A DNA stretch of 39,904 nucleotides from Bacillota bacterium. Its GTDB lineage: Bacteria > Bacillota > Clostridia > Lachnospirales > Lachnospiraceae. Position 1 is the stretch's first letter, and every line of letters starts with the position of its first letter. This document shows, one piece after another, positions 1 to 8,103 of the stretch. Under the pieces are notes generated by a model. The model did no database searches. It was not told the origin of the DNA and worked only from the letters and a program-made list of their open reading frames with translations. The stretch is taken from NCBI GenBank assembly GCA_023437715.1, contig JAEZFK010000067.1, positions 1 to 39,904 of the forward strand, given 5' to 3'. The position numbers were made by a program, and so were the translations under genes.

Positions 1-101
1 CCAGGATGAAACTGGCTCCGAAAAATGTTTGTAAAGGAAAAACCATACTTTTCCTTTATATAGATTTGTAACACATAAACCAACATGTAGACGGATTAAG
101 T

Positions 102-872
102 ATGGAAATTCGATTTACAATTGAGGAGCCGGGTGAGACGATTCTTAAGGTGGAAAATATTTCAAGGGGAACAGCCTTTCAAAACATAAGCTTTGAGGTA
201 AAGCGCGGCGAGATCTTCGGCATGTTCGGATTGGTGGGTTCGGGACGGACTGAAATTGTAAGGGCGATTTTCGGAGCCGATGCCAAAGATTCAGGAAAAG
301 TGACTTTTATGGGGAAACCGGCAGATTTCACCAGACCTGTTCAAGGGATTCAGGCCGGTATTGCTCTGCTCCCGGAAGACCGGCGGGCCCAGGGGCTGGC
401 ACTGGGCATGTCGGTTGCAGACAATACCAATATGGTTGCAGTACACCGCATCGCCCGTCTGGGAGTCATGAATAAAGGAAAAAGCGAACGAATTGCCCGG
501 GAGTATGCAGAAAAGCTCAGGACAAAGACACCGACAGTTTATCAGCTGGTTAAAAATCTGTCCGGAGGCAACCAGCAAAAGGTAGTTATATCGAAATGGC
601 TGGCCCAGGACAGTGATCTGTTTATCTTTGATGAGCCCACGGTAGGTGTTGATGTGGGGGCGAAGCTTGAGATCTATAAAGTATTTGAATCATTAATTAA
701 GGAAGGCAAGACCATAATCATTATATCCTCGTATCTTCCGGAGGTAATGGGGCTTGCAAGCAGAATGATGGTGATGTATGAAGGACGTCAGATGGGAATC
801 ATTTCCCGGGAAGAGTTTACCGATGAAAATATCATGCGGTATGCTTCCGGCATGAAAGGAAAGGAGTCATAA
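102..872 (+). CDS. RbsA-type sugar ABC importer ATPase, second ATPase domain only (5'-truncated)
   Basis: This 256-residue protein matches only the C-terminal ATPase domain of the RbsA/MglA family, whose members are about 500 residues with two ATPase domains. Visible motifs are the degenerate second-domain Walker A GLVGSGRTE (43-51), the signature LSGGNQQ (153-159) and an intact Walker B LFIFDEPT (173-180). The frame upstream of the ATG is closed by a stop at 69-71, and bases 1-101 encode nothing resembling the first domain. No good ribosome binding site precedes the ATG. The permease follows after 5 bp, so the two were one operon. Either the 5' half was lost by deletion or rearrangement, or the left edge is an assembly join. 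A lone second domain, lacking a normal Walker A lysine, is unlikely to drive transport. The family call is firm; the functional state is doubtful. Confidence 0.8.
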   Translation: MEIRFTIEEPGETILKVENISRGTAFQNISFEVKRGEIFGMFGLVGSGRTEIVRAIFGADAKDSGKVTFMGKPADFTRPVQGIQAGIALLPEDRRAQGLALGMSVADNTNMVAVHRIARLGVMNKGKSERIAREYAEKLRTKTPTVYQLVKNLSGGNQQKVVISKWLAQDSDLFIFDEPTVGVDVGAKLEIYKVFESLIKEGKTIIIISSYLPEVMGLASRMMVMYEGRQMGIISREEFTDENIMRYASGMKGKES

Positions 873-877
873 AGGCT

Positions 878-1831
878 ATGGCGGAAAAGAAAAAACAAAA
901 TCTGTTCCTGTCTCGCTTTCAGACGGAGCTGCTGCTGGTGGGAATTTTGATTGTATTATTTTTGTTCTTTGGTATGAAGTCCCCGGTGTTTTTTAAGGTG
1001 GACACACTTATGAAGCTGTTAAAGCAGGCTTCCATATATGGGATTATAGCAATCGGAATGACATTTGTTATTACGTCATCCGGTATTGACTTATCTGTCG
1101 GCTCGGTGGTTGGTTTATCGGGGATTGTGGTTTCCATGTGCATGGTAAGCGGGATTCCGGTCATTGTATCAATCCTGATTGCCATAGGCGCAAGTGTATT
1201 AGTCGGATTGTTTAACGGAGTTCTGGTACATAATGCAAAGGTTCCGCCGTTCATTGCTACGATGGCATCCATGACAGTTGTCAGGAATGTGATTCTGTTG
1301 ATGACAGGAGCCAAAACCATATCCAACCTTCCCCAGAGCTTTACGGCTTTTGCATCAGGATCTATATTGGGGATTCCCAATATGTTTCTAACCTGGCTGG
1401 CGATTATCATCCTGGGTATTTTCATTACAGGAAGAACTGTGTTTGGAAGAAATATCTATGCTTATGGAAGTAATAAAGAATCCGCAAGATTAAGCGGGAT
1501 CAATATTTCCTCAACGGTGTATGGGGTATATATATTCTCCGCCATTGTCTGCGGAATCGCAGGCATTCTGATGGCAGCCCGCCTTGGCAATGGAGTGCCA
1601 ACCTCCGGTGTTGGATATGAGCTTGATGCAATTGCCGCTTCCGTTGTTGGCGGTGCCAGTCTGGACGGCGGCGAAGGGTCTGTAATAGGTACCGTCCTTG
1701 GCGCCATGATTATGGCGACACTGCGCCAGGGGGGAACATTGCTGGGAATCAATTCGTTTATCATGGAAATTATTATAGGCTCGTTAATTGCAATAGCAGT
1801 TGTAATTGATAAAATGCGGAAAAGCCGATAG
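878..1831 (+). CDS. RbsC-type sugar ABC transporter permease
   Basis: A 317-residue, very hydrophobic protein of the branched-chain/ribose permease superfamily (RbsC, XylH, YtfT). It would form the membrane channel of a ribose-type importer. Family landmarks include AIGMTFVITSSGIDLSVGS (about 60-78), the GxNxxAARLSGI-type loop seen here as YGSNKESARLSGI, and AASVVGGASLDGGEGS near residue 255. It lies 5 bp after the truncated ATPase, and its stop is 15 bp before the reductase start, so the three genes are co-transcribed. No binding protein for this system is in the window; it would be expected upstream. The substrate cannot be told from sequence. Because the neighbouring ATPase is incomplete, the permease may be orphaned or may use another ATPase. 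Confidence 0.88.
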   Translation: MAEKKKQNLFLSRFQTELLLVGILIVLFLFFGMKSPVFFKVDTLMKLLKQASIYGIIAIGMTFVITSSGIDLSVGSVVGLSGIVVSMCMVSGIPVIVSILIAIGASVLVGLFNGVLVHNAKVPPFIATMASMTVVRNVILLMTGAKTISNLPQSFTAFASGSILGIPNMFLTWLAIIILGIFITGRTVFGRNIYAYGSNKESARLSGINISSTVYGVYIFSAIVCGIAGILMAARLGNGVPTSGVGYELDAIAASVVGGASLDGGEGSVIGTVLGAMIMATLRQGGTLLGINSFIMEIIIGSLIAIAVVIDKMRKSR

Positions 1832-1846
1832 ATGGAGGGAAAGGCT

Positions 1847-2830
1847 ATGATATACAAGAAGGTTGGAAAAATTGCGGAAAAGATCTCGGTAATTGGAATT
1901 GGGTGCTGGAATTTTGGCGGAGATTGGGATTCCATGGATGATAAAAAATCATCCCGGATAATACATGCAGCCATTGAGATGGGCGTGAATTTCTTCGATG
2001 TAGCGCCGGTTTATGGATGGGGCCATTCGGAAATGGTTCTGGGAGCAGCACTGAAGGAAGGCGGTCACAGAGATAAGGTACTTATCGCCTCGAAAGGCGG
2101 CCTGCTGTGGAATGAGAAGCATGAGACAAGGAATAATCTTTCAAAAGCAAGCCTGTTAAAAGAGATTGATGGGACATTGACGAGACTTCAGACAGACCAT
2201 GTGGATATTTATCAGATGCATTGGCCTGATCCCAATGTACCCTTAGAGGAAACGGCAGAGGCCCTGGAAGAAATGAAGAGAGCCGGAAAAATCCGATATG
2301 TAGGATTGAGTAATTTTTCACAGGCAGATGTTGAGAAAATGATGGGATATACAGATGTTCATTGTCAGCAGAGCCTGTACAATATGCTGGAACGGAATAC
2401 GGACAGCTATCACAGCATTCCTTTGGAATATAAAACAGAAAAAGAGGTGCTGCCCAATGTACGAAAGTTTGGTCAGGCATTTCTTCCGTACAGCCCGCTG
2501 TTCCAGGGATTGCTGGCCGGAAAATTCCATTCGGGGATAAACTTCTCTGAAAATGATATCAGAAATGCAAACCCCAAGCTGGTAGGACCGGCATTCCGGC
2601 AGTATTTTGACGGTGCGGAACAGATTAAGAGGATTGCAGAAGAATACGGAAGGCCGATGAATGAGGTTGCTTTAAACTGGCTGAGGCAGAAAGAGGAGGT
2701 TACTTCTATCATTGGAGGGGCTTCCACTGTGGAGCAGCTGGAACAGAATATTCAATGTACAACCTGGGATATTGATGATGAAATGATGGAAAAAATCAAT
2801 AGAGTGCTGGAACCGTTTGAGAACCTATAA
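1847..2830 (+). CDS. Aldo/keto reductase
   Basis: A 327-residue soluble NAD(P)H-dependent oxidoreductase of the aldo/keto reductase superfamily with a (beta/alpha)8 barrel. The catalytic tetrad is visible: Asp51 and Tyr56 (FFDVAPVYGWGHSE), Lys83 (IASKGG) and His125 (QMHWPDP). The C-terminal cofactor-binding region is present as SIIGGASTVEQLEQN. The ATG at 1847 is preferred over the in-frame ATG at 1832 because GGAGGG ends about 8 bp before 1847 and the protein then begins at the family's usual position. It directly follows the sugar permease and is followed by a terminator, so it probably acts on the sugar or sugar acid brought in by that importer. The substrate is unknown. Confidence 0.9.
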   Translation: MIYKKVGKIAEKISVIGIGCWNFGGDWDSMDDKKSSRIIHAAIEMGVNFFDVAPVYGWGHSEMVLGAALKEGGHRDKVLIASKGGLLWNEKHETRNNLSKASLLKEIDGTLTRLQTDHVDIYQMHWPDPNVPLEETAEALEEMKRAGKIRYVGLSNFSQADVEKMMGYTDVHCQQSLYNMLERNTDSYHSIPLEYKTEKEVLPNVRKFGQAFLPYSPLFQGLLAGKFHSGINFSENDIRNANPKLVGPAFRQYFDGAEQIKRIAEEYGRPMNEVALNWLRQKEEVTSIIGGASTVEQLEQNIQCTTWDIDDEMMEKINRVLEPFENL

Positions 2831-2909
2831 AAATATAAAACCCGCTATGAGAAATGATATTTGTTGGTGTGCTATCTGTCAATAGGACAATGAAAAATAA
2901 TAAGTTTTC

Positions 2910-2946
2910 TTCCGTCAGTCAATTTATTGGCTGACGGAATTTTTAT
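2910..2946 (+). terminator. Rho-independent terminator of the sugar permease/reductase operon
   Basis: Bases 2910-2922 pair with 2927-2939: nine perfect pairs (TTCCGTCAG/CTGACGGAA), then four more with one G-T wobble, around a TTTA loop. A T run follows. It lies 80 bp after the reductase stop. Confidence 0.85.
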
Positions 2947-3001
2947 GGGGAGGCCATCTCTATATAATCAGTATCATGGCTTCATGTACAAATAAGTTTA
3001 A

Positions 3002-3166
3002 TCAAGTGGTCGTATTTCCCCTAAATGATCTGGTAAGAGAAACGATAGAATCATCATCCGTTATTTCAACATCATCATATCTGGCCTTTACTGCGTCGGC
3101 CATAGCAATTGCTTCTTCCTCTGAAAACCCCATGTCTACCCATGCTTGTACTTCTTCATTCAACAT
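3002..3166 (-). CDS. Small acidic protein with a UBA-like MGF motif
   Basis: A 54-residue minus-strand ORF starting at ATG 3166 and ending with TGA at 3004-3002. GGAGGAAG lies about 6 bp before the start, which supports real translation. The protein is acidic and soluble with no membrane segment. It contains WVDMGFSEEEAIAMADAVKA (residues 9-28), which looks like a short helical repeat and resembles the MGF loop of UBA-type domains. That likeness may be only local. The C-terminal half is rich in Asp, Ser and Thr. It starts 30 bp after the small membrane protein gene upstream on the same strand, so the two form an operon. No function is assigned. Confidence 0.6.
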   Translation of the reverse strand: MLNEEVQAWVDMGFSEEEAIAMADAVKARYDDVEITDDDSIVSLTRSFRGNTTT

Positions 3167-3196
3167 AGCTTCTTCCTCCAATATTCACCTTAGATG

Positions 3197-3433
3197 TTAT
3201 CTGTGGCTCACAATTATTGCAACAATATATCCCAATCCAAAAATCACTCCCGCAACCAGCCATGAAACGGCGCATTTAATTATTGTCGTCTGTGTCATTG
3301 CGGCAGTCAGCACCCCTGCGTCAGAGGCTGCGATACAGGCTATAATAGGTTTGATGAACAGTGTCCAATATCCAACGTACACAGCCAAAATAATCCCCAT
3401 AAAAAATATTCCGATGGACAAGTAACACCTCAT
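3197..3433 (-). CDS. Small two-helix membrane protein, unknown function
   Basis: A 78-residue protein with AAGGAGGGG about 6 bp before the ATG, a very strong ribosome binding site. Two hydrophobic stretches, about residues 5-30 and 55-75, suggest a hairpin of two membrane helices joined by a short loop that includes a stretch of small residues. No enzyme motif is visible and I do not recognise the family. A possible -10 hexamer TATAAT lies at 3480-3475 on this strand, 42 bp before the start. The 54-residue gene follows 30 bp downstream and is probably co-expressed. A long plus-strand ORF covers both genes but has no ribosome binding site and is their antisense shadow. Confidence 0.65.
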   Translation of the reverse strand: MRCYLSIGIFFMGIILAVYVGYWTLFIKPIIACIAASDAGVLTAAMTQTTIIKCAVSWLVAGVIFGLGYIVAIIVSHR

Positions 3434-3565
3434 ATATTCCCCTCCTTGTTTTATCCCTTCTATATACTATTCACATTATACCCACAAAGTAACCTTGCTA
3501 TAATTTAACTGCATTTTCTTTCTTGTTTCTTTTCAATAGAGTATAAAAGAGTATAAAACAATATA

Positions 3566-3594
3566 TTGATGGCTGGTAAACTCTGTTGTATAAT
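3566..3594 (+). promoter_or_regulatory. Putative sigma-A promoter facing a region without a plus-strand gene
   Basis: TTGATG (3566-3571), a 17-bp spacer and TATAAT (3589-3594) form a near-consensus vegetative promoter. Transcription would run rightwards into the terminator and 3' end of the minus-strand RNHCP gene. No plausible plus-strand ORF follows, so it could make a short antisense RNA. It could also be a chance match in AT-rich DNA. Confidence 0.4.
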
Positions 3595-3632
3595 GAAGCT
3601 ATATTCCAGAATCTTTCATTTTTTCCGTTTTT

Positions 3633-3672
3633 AGGAAAAATAAAAGCAGGAAACCTGAAAAGATTCCCTGCT
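3633..3672 (-). terminator. Terminator of the RNHCP gene (minus strand)
   Basis: Bases 3672-3664 pair with 3653-3645: a nine-pair stem with one G-U. On the minus strand a T-rich run (TTTTATTTTT) follows. It is 55 bp after the stop of the RNHCP gene. Confidence 0.7.
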
Positions 3673-3726
3673 TGATGGGCCGCTGTGGTACGGCGGATAT
3701 TCAATTATTGATGATGGGACAAACAG

Positions 3727-4152
3727 CTATATTATACTGCCTTCTCCACCCATCAGGCTTGTTAATTCCTCAATTCTTTCTAACGGAAACGGTGGTGAAG
3801 TCAGAGGCTTCATGGCAATTGACATAAGTTTCATAGGATTGTCATCTGCGGCGATTCGGTTTGAGGCAAGTTTCCCACATCTCTTGCATCGGTGGATAAT
3901 TGCCCATTCGCCATCCTTTCTCACCCATACGCCAATCGGTTCCATAATACCGCCGCAATCAGATGCCCTGTCGCCGGGGTCATCATCAACATGAAGACTG
4001 CTAAGGCAATTAGTGCAATGGTTTCTGTGATTGCTTCCGGCTCCTTCTGGAACAATAAGGCGCCCGCAAACTCTACAGGTAAAGGTATCCTTGCAGGCAT
4101 GATTTTTATAATAACCGTCTGTATATGATATTTTCTTGTTTTTACGATTCAT
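3727..4152 (-). CDS. RNHCP domain zinc-binding protein
   Basis: A 141-residue soluble protein. It holds several CxxC pairs: CRVCG, then RNHCTNC, then CKRCG. The RNHC motif around residue 43 is the hallmark of the RNHCP family (Pfam RNHCP), small zinc-finger-like proteins of unknown function in Gram-positive bacteria. The start at 4152 (MNRKNKK) is chosen because GGAGGAG lies 5 bp before it; an in-frame ATG 42 bp upstream has no such site. The lysine-rich N-terminus fits nucleic acid or ribosome binding, but this is inference. It is monocistronic, with a terminator downstream and a putative promoter near 4335-4307 on the minus strand. Confidence 0.85.
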   Translation of the reverse strand: MNRKNKKISYTDGYYKNHACKDTFTCRVCGRLIVPEGAGSNHRNHCTNCLSSLHVDDDPGDRASDCGGIMEPIGVWVRKDGEWAIIHRCKRCGKLASNRIAADDNPMKLMSIAMKPLTSPPFPLERIEELTSLMGGEGSII

Positions 4153-4387
4153 TTGCTCCTCCAAATAATTTGTATAAAATCCTCTGGAGGCCAACGCAAT
4201 GGGATTCGTATTTTAGATTATTGCGCAAACCTCCCGGTCCGCCGCAATTTGCAGTTTACTGTAATATTTCATGCAAAAGTCCCCTTTCCATTTTTATTAT
4301 GAGTTTATTATATAGTACCAGACAGTTTTTGGGAATACGGTATTTGTTAAAGTACCGAATAAAATTATGAAAATACTCCAAATGTAG

Positions 4388-4416
4388 TTGACAAAATGGG
4401 AAGAAAACAGTAATAT
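4388..4416 (+). promoter_or_regulatory. Promoter of the uxuA-uxuB-gntR operon
   Basis: A perfect -35 TTGACA (4388-4393), a 17-bp spacer and -10 TAATAT (4411-4416). The shared operator sequence overlaps the -10, so a bound repressor would block RNA polymerase. Confidence 0.75.
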
Positions 4417-4425
4417 ATTAGTATA
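4409..4425 (+). promoter_or_regulatory. Putative GntR (FCD) operator at the uxuA promoter
   Basis: AGTAATATATTAGTATA is repeated exactly at 8104-8120 before the other hexonate operon. With the following C it contains TAGTATACT, matching the FadR-type GntR half-site pattern GTxxxAC centred on GTATAC. The likely ligand is the GntR regulator encoded at 7230-7913. Confidence 0.6.
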
Positions 4426-4490
4426 CTTTTGGCTTTGATTTAGTTCACACAGTCAAATCATATATAAGGGTGAAGCAGGAGGAAATATAA

Positions 4491-5561
4491 ATGGATATGA
4501 CATTACGTTGGTTTGGTGAAAGGGTGGATTCTGTATCTTTAGAACAGATACGCCAGATTCCGGGAGTGAAAGGCGTGATCACGACCCTGTACGACATTCC
4601 CGCAGGTGAGGCGTGGCCTATGGACCGTATTCTTCAGATGAAAGAGCAGGTAGAGGCCAAAGGCTTAAAGGTGCTGGGTATCGAGAGTGTGAACATTCAT
4701 GATGCCATTAAAGTGGGCATTCCCGAACGCGAGCAGTACATTGCCAATTACATCACCACCCTGGAACGCCTGGGACAGGCGGATATCCACGTGGTGTGCT
4801 ACAATTTCATGCCGGTGTTTGACTGGACCCGTTCCGATCTTGCCAAGGTTCGTCCCGATGGTTCCACAGTCCTGGCCTATGACCAGAAAGAGATTGATAA
4901 GATTGATCCCGAGAACATGTTTGAGTCCATGGGAGAGAAGTCTAACGGCTTTGAACTGCCTGGATGGGAGCCGGAGCGCATGGCCCGCATTAAAGATCTG
5001 TTTGCCATGTATAAGGACGTCACCGCGGATGTGCTGTTCGACAACCTGGTATATTTCCTGAAAGCCATTCAGCCTGTCTGTGAGAAATATGATATCAGAA
5101 TGGCCATTCATCCCGACGATCCCGCATGGCCGGTATTTGGGCTTTCCAGAATCATCACGGGCAAGGACCAGCTGCTTAAGCTGATGAAAGCAGTGGATGC
5201 TCCTTTCAATGGCGTGACCCTGTGCACTGGATCCCTGGGTAGTAACCCGGACAACGACATTTCGGACATCATCCGCTCTTTAAAGGGACGCATTCATTTT
5301 GCCCATGTGCGCAACTTACAGTACAACGGCCCTGGCGACTTCCAGGAGGCAGCTCATCTGTCCTCGGACGGAAGTATGGATATGTACGCTATTATGAAAG
5401 AGCTGTATGACATCGGCTTTGACGGAATCGTACGCCCGGACCACGGTAGAGCGATCTGGGGCGAGGTTTCCATGCCGGGCTATGGTTTGTATGACCGTGC
5501 GTTGGGGGCCTGCTACTTAAACGGCCTTTGGGAAGCAATCGTTAAGCAGAACCAGAATTGA
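4491..5561 (+). CDS. uxuA: D-mannonate dehydratase
   Basis: A 356-residue cytosolic enzyme of the UxuA family (EC 4.2.1.8), which dehydrates D-mannonate to 2-keto-3-deoxy-D-gluconate. The length is normal. It opens with the family pattern MTLRWFGE and contains the metal-site and active-site clusters: IHPDDP near residue 204, TLCTGS near 245, IHFAHVRN near 271 and VRPDHG near 308, which supply the His, Cys and Asp ligands known in the family. GCAGGAGG lies about 9 bp before the ATG. It is first in an operon with uxuB (18-bp gap) and a GntR regulator, and its promoter carries an operator shared with the downstream transporter operon. Kinase and aldolase genes for the next steps are not in the window. 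Confidence 0.96.
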   Translation: MDMTLRWFGERVDSVSLEQIRQIPGVKGVITTLYDIPAGEAWPMDRILQMKEQVEAKGLKVLGIESVNIHDAIKVGIPEREQYIANYITTLERLGQADIHVVCYNFMPVFDWTRSDLAKVRPDGSTVLAYDQKEIDKIDPENMFESMGEKSNGFELPGWEPERMARIKDLFAMYKDVTADVLFDNLVYFLKAIQPVCEKYDIRMAIHPDDPAWPVFGLSRIITGKDQLLKLMKAVDAPFNGVTLCTGSLGSNPDNDISDIIRSLKGRIHFAHVRNLQYNGPGDFQEAAHLSSDGSMDMYAIMKELYDIGFDGIVRPDHGRAIWGEVSMPGYGLYDRALGACYLNGLWEAIVKQNQN

Positions 5562-5579
5562 TCAGGAGGAGAAAATGCA

Positions 5580-7193
5580 ATGAAAATGAATCTGAGCACA
5601 CTTCAGGATAAAAGCTTCTGGGACAATGCAGGCGTGAAGCTGCCGGAGTTTTCCGTCGGCACTATGCGCGAGAACACATATAAGGACCCGGTGTGGGTAC
5701 ATTTTGGCGCCGGGAATATTTTCCGGGCCTTTACCGCCAGACTTCAGCAGAAGCTGCTGAACGAAGGAAAAGAAAAGTGCGGTATTATCGCCGTGGACAC
5801 CTTTGATTATGATATACTGGACAAAATTTACACACCTTTCGACAATCTGACCATGCTGGTACTGATGAATGCGGACGGCCGTCTGGACAAGGAGGTTGTG
5901 GCCAGCATCTCCGAGGGGCTTAAGGGCGACAGCGGCAACGAGAAGGATTATGGCCGGCTGAAAGAGATCTTTTGCAAGCCCAGCCTTCAGATGATCAGCT
6001 TTACCATCACAGAGAAAGGCTATGCCTTAAAGAATCTGGACGGAAGCTTTTTCCCGGTGGTGGCCGAGGATATCCAGAACGGACCGGCAAAACCCAGACA
6101 TGCCATGAGCGTTGTTGCAGCTTTGCTCTATGAGCGTTTCAAGGCCGGCGCGTTGCCCCTGGCTGTGGTAAGCATGGATAACTGTTCCCACAATGGCGAG
6201 AAGCTCCGGTCCAGCGTCCTGACTGTTGCCCGTGAGTGGCAGAAGACCGGGCTGGTAGAGGCAGAGTTCGTGGCCTATTTAGAGGACGAGCATAAGGTGT
6301 CGTTCCCCTGGTCCATGATCGACAAGATCACACCCCGTCCTGCTGACCAGGTGAAGGCAGAGCTGGAGGAGATGGGCTTAGAGGATATGGCGCCTATTGT
6401 CACAAGCCGCAACACCTATATTGCCCCCTACGTTAACGCGGAGGCGCCGGAGTACCTGGTGATCGAGGACAAGTTTCCCAACGGCCGCCCGGCCCTGGAA
6501 GCTGCGGGCGTCTACATGACCGACCGTGACACGGTGAACAACACGGAGCGGATGAAAGTGACCACCTGCCTGAATCCGCTGCATACTGCGCTGGCTGTTT
6601 ACGGCTGTCTGCTGGGTTACGATTCTATCGCGTCCGAAATGCAGGATGCCCAGTTAAAGGCGCTGGTTGAGAAGATCGGATACGGTGAGGGAATGCCGGT
6701 GGTGGTGAATCCGGGTATCATTGATCCCATGGATTTCATTCATGAGGTTATTGACCTGCGGCTTCCTAACCCTTATATTCCCGATATGCCTCAGCGTATC
6801 GCCACGGACACCTCACAGAAAGTAGCAATCCGTTTTGGTGAGACCATTAAGTCCTATATGGAGCATCCGGAGCTGGATCCGGGTACCTTAACCTATATTC
6901 CTCTGGCGCTGGCCGGCTGGTGCCGCTATCTGCTGGCAGTAGACGACAAGGGTGAGGCCATGGAGCTGAGCTCTGATCCAATGCTGGAACAGCTGACCGG
7001 AAAACTGGCGGGAGTCAGACTGGGAGACCGGAATTCCTATCAGGGCAATTTAAAAGAGATTCTCTCCAATCCGGTAATTTTCGGTGTGAATCTGTATGAG
7101 GCCGGGCTCGGAGATAAAATAGAGAGCATGTTTCTGGAACTGACAGCCGGGCCGGGTGCAGTGCGCGCCACACTGGTAAAGTATCTGGGATGA
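5580..7193 (+). CDS. uxuB: Mannitol dehydrogenase family oxidoreductase, probable D-fructuronate reductase (mannonate dehydrogenase)
   Basis: A 537-residue long-chain polyol dehydrogenase. It starts with the family's dinucleotide-binding pattern VHFGAGNIFRAF (residues 40-51), has VVSMDNCSHNG in the middle (family pattern SxDNxxxNG) and the active-site region KVTTCLNPLHTAL, whose Lys, Asn and His correspond to the catalytic triad. Next to uxuA the expected reaction is reduction of D-fructuronate to D-mannonate with NADH (EC 1.1.1.57). Mannitol or tagaturonate activity is the main alternative, but the operon favours fructuronate. AGGAGG lies 10 bp before the ATG; an overlapping ATG at 5575 stops after two codons. 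The GntR gene follows after 36 bp. Confidence 0.92.
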   Translation: MKMNLSTLQDKSFWDNAGVKLPEFSVGTMRENTYKDPVWVHFGAGNIFRAFTARLQQKLLNEGKEKCGIIAVDTFDYDILDKIYTPFDNLTMLVLMNADGRLDKEVVASISEGLKGDSGNEKDYGRLKEIFCKPSLQMISFTITEKGYALKNLDGSFFPVVAEDIQNGPAKPRHAMSVVAALLYERFKAGALPLAVVSMDNCSHNGEKLRSSVLTVAREWQKTGLVEAEFVAYLEDEHKVSFPWSMIDKITPRPADQVKAELEEMGLEDMAPIVTSRNTYIAPYVNAEAPEYLVIEDKFPNGRPALEAAGVYMTDRDTVNNTERMKVTTCLNPLHTALAVYGCLLGYDSIASEMQDAQLKALVEKIGYGEGMPVVVNPGIIDPMDFIHEVIDLRLPNPYIPDMPQRIATDTSQKVAIRFGETIKSYMEHPELDPGTLTYIPLALAGWCRYLLAVDDKGEAMELSSDPMLEQLTGKLAGVRLGDRNSYQGNLKEILSNPVIFGVNLYEAGLGDKIESMFLELTAGPGAVRATLVKYLG

Positions 7194-7229
7194 CAGACAC
7201 AACATTAATCGCATAAGGAGATTCGGCAA

Positions 7230-7913
7230 ATGAAGAACGATGCCAGGCAGACAGGGGAGACCGCAAAGGAATATGCGTACCGCATCTTGAAAGAGAATAT
7301 CATCACGCTGGAGCTGGAACCGGGGAGCACGTTAAACGACATGGAGATCTCCCAGATGATTGGGATCAGCCGCACACCGGTACGGGAGGCGATTATCAAG
7401 CTAAAGGAGGAATCGGATATTATTGAGATTTTTCCACAGCGGGGGATGCGCATTGCTCTGATCGATACAGATGTGGTACAGGAAGCGCGGTTTCTGCGCA
7501 TGACGCTGGAAAAGGCCATGGTGGAGCTGGCATGCGATATGGCACAGAAAGAGGACTTCGTGTGGCTGGAGGAGAACCTAACGCTGCAGGAGTTTTATCT
7601 GAAAAACGACATGATCTCCAAGCTTCTGGCGCTGGACAATGAATTGCACAGGAAGCTGTTTGTCATCTGCCGCAAGGAGCAGATTTACCGCGTGAGCCGA
7701 GGTCTGTCCATTCACTATGACCGCGTCCGGAACATGGAGGCGGGTACGGCCATCCACGGTGTGAAAACTGTGGAGGACCACAGGAATCTGGTGCAGGCTA
7801 TCCGGGATAAGGATAAGGAGCGGGCAAAGCAGATCATGGAAGTGCATCTGGACCGGTGGCTTTTAAACGAGCAGACGCTGCGTAAAGAGTATCCTCAGTT
7901 CTTCAAAAACTGA
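7230..7913 (+). CDS. GntR family (FadR/FCD) transcriptional regulator of hexuronate/hexonate genes
   Basis: A 227-residue DNA-binding protein. The N-terminal winged helix (about residues 10-75) includes LNDMEISQMIGISRTPVREAI, the typical GntR recognition region. The rest is an all-helical FCD sensing domain with likely metal- or ligand-binding Asp and His in NELHRKLF, DHRNLVQAI and MEVHLDRWL. AAGGAG lies 8 bp before the ATG. It is the last gene of the uxuA-uxuB operon and is followed by a strong terminator, so it is probably autoregulated through the operator at 4409. FCD regulators of this pathway type usually sense fructuronate, mannonate or another hexuronate intermediate. That ligand is inferred from context. 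Confidence 0.9.
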   Translation: MKNDARQTGETAKEYAYRILKENIITLELEPGSTLNDMEISQMIGISRTPVREAIIKLKEESDIIEIFPQRGMRIALIDTDVVQEARFLRMTLEKAMVELACDMAQKEDFVWLEENLTLQEFYLKNDMISKLLALDNELHRKLFVICRKEQIYRVSRGLSIHYDRVRNMEAGTAIHGVKTVEDHRNLVQAIRDKDKERAKQIMEVHLDRWLLNEQTLRKEYPQFFKN

Positions 7914-7950
7914 TTTGTTTATTGTGCCTAAAAACTGAAATGTAATAATA

Positions 7951-7996
7951 AAAAGTAGTGCGATTTGACATGAGTTCAAGTCGCACTACTTTTTTG
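7951..7996 (+). terminator. Terminator of the uxu operon
   Basis: An 18-pair stem (7951-7968 with 7976-7993, one G-T) closes a seven-base loop and is followed by a T run. This is one of the strongest hairpins in the window. It separates the uxu operon from the transporter operon. Confidence 0.92.
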
Positions 7997-8064
7997 ATTT
8001 AAAACAAATGCACAAGCGAAAAGGAATTGATAAAAAATAATTATGCATTATTTATAATTTTCTA

Positions 8065-8093
8065 TTGACAGATAAAGTAAAGTGTGATAGATT
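8065..8093 (+). promoter_or_regulatory. Promoter of the hexonate transporter operon
   Basis: A perfect TTGACA (8065-8070), a 17-bp spacer and a weak -10 TAGATT (8088-8093). The operator repeat starts 10 bp further on, near the expected +1. An alternative -10, TAATAT at 8106-8111, would match the arrangement at uxuA but lacks a good -35. Confidence 0.55.
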
Positions 8094-8103
8094 AAAACTA
8101 CTA

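Larger units (their letters stand above)
4153..4490. other. Divergent intergenic region between the RNHCP gene and uxuA
   Basis: This 338-bp gap holds no credible ORF. On the minus strand TTCCCA (4335-4330) and TATAAT (4312-4307), 17 bp apart, could drive the RNHCP gene with a leader of about 150 bases. On the plus strand it holds the uxuA promoter and the GntR-type operator listed separately. The rest is AT-rich without further clear structure. Confidence 0.5.

Noticed and set aside
2976..3425. 149-codon plus-strand ORF
   Set aside because: It has no ribosome site and a Ser/Thr/Ile-rich, low-complexity product. It lies antisense to two small minus-strand ORFs that both have strong ribosome sites.
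3542..3561. Tandem repeat of GAGTATAAAA
   Set aside because: Two adjacent copies in AT-rich intergenic DNA, with no sign of a mobile element or array.
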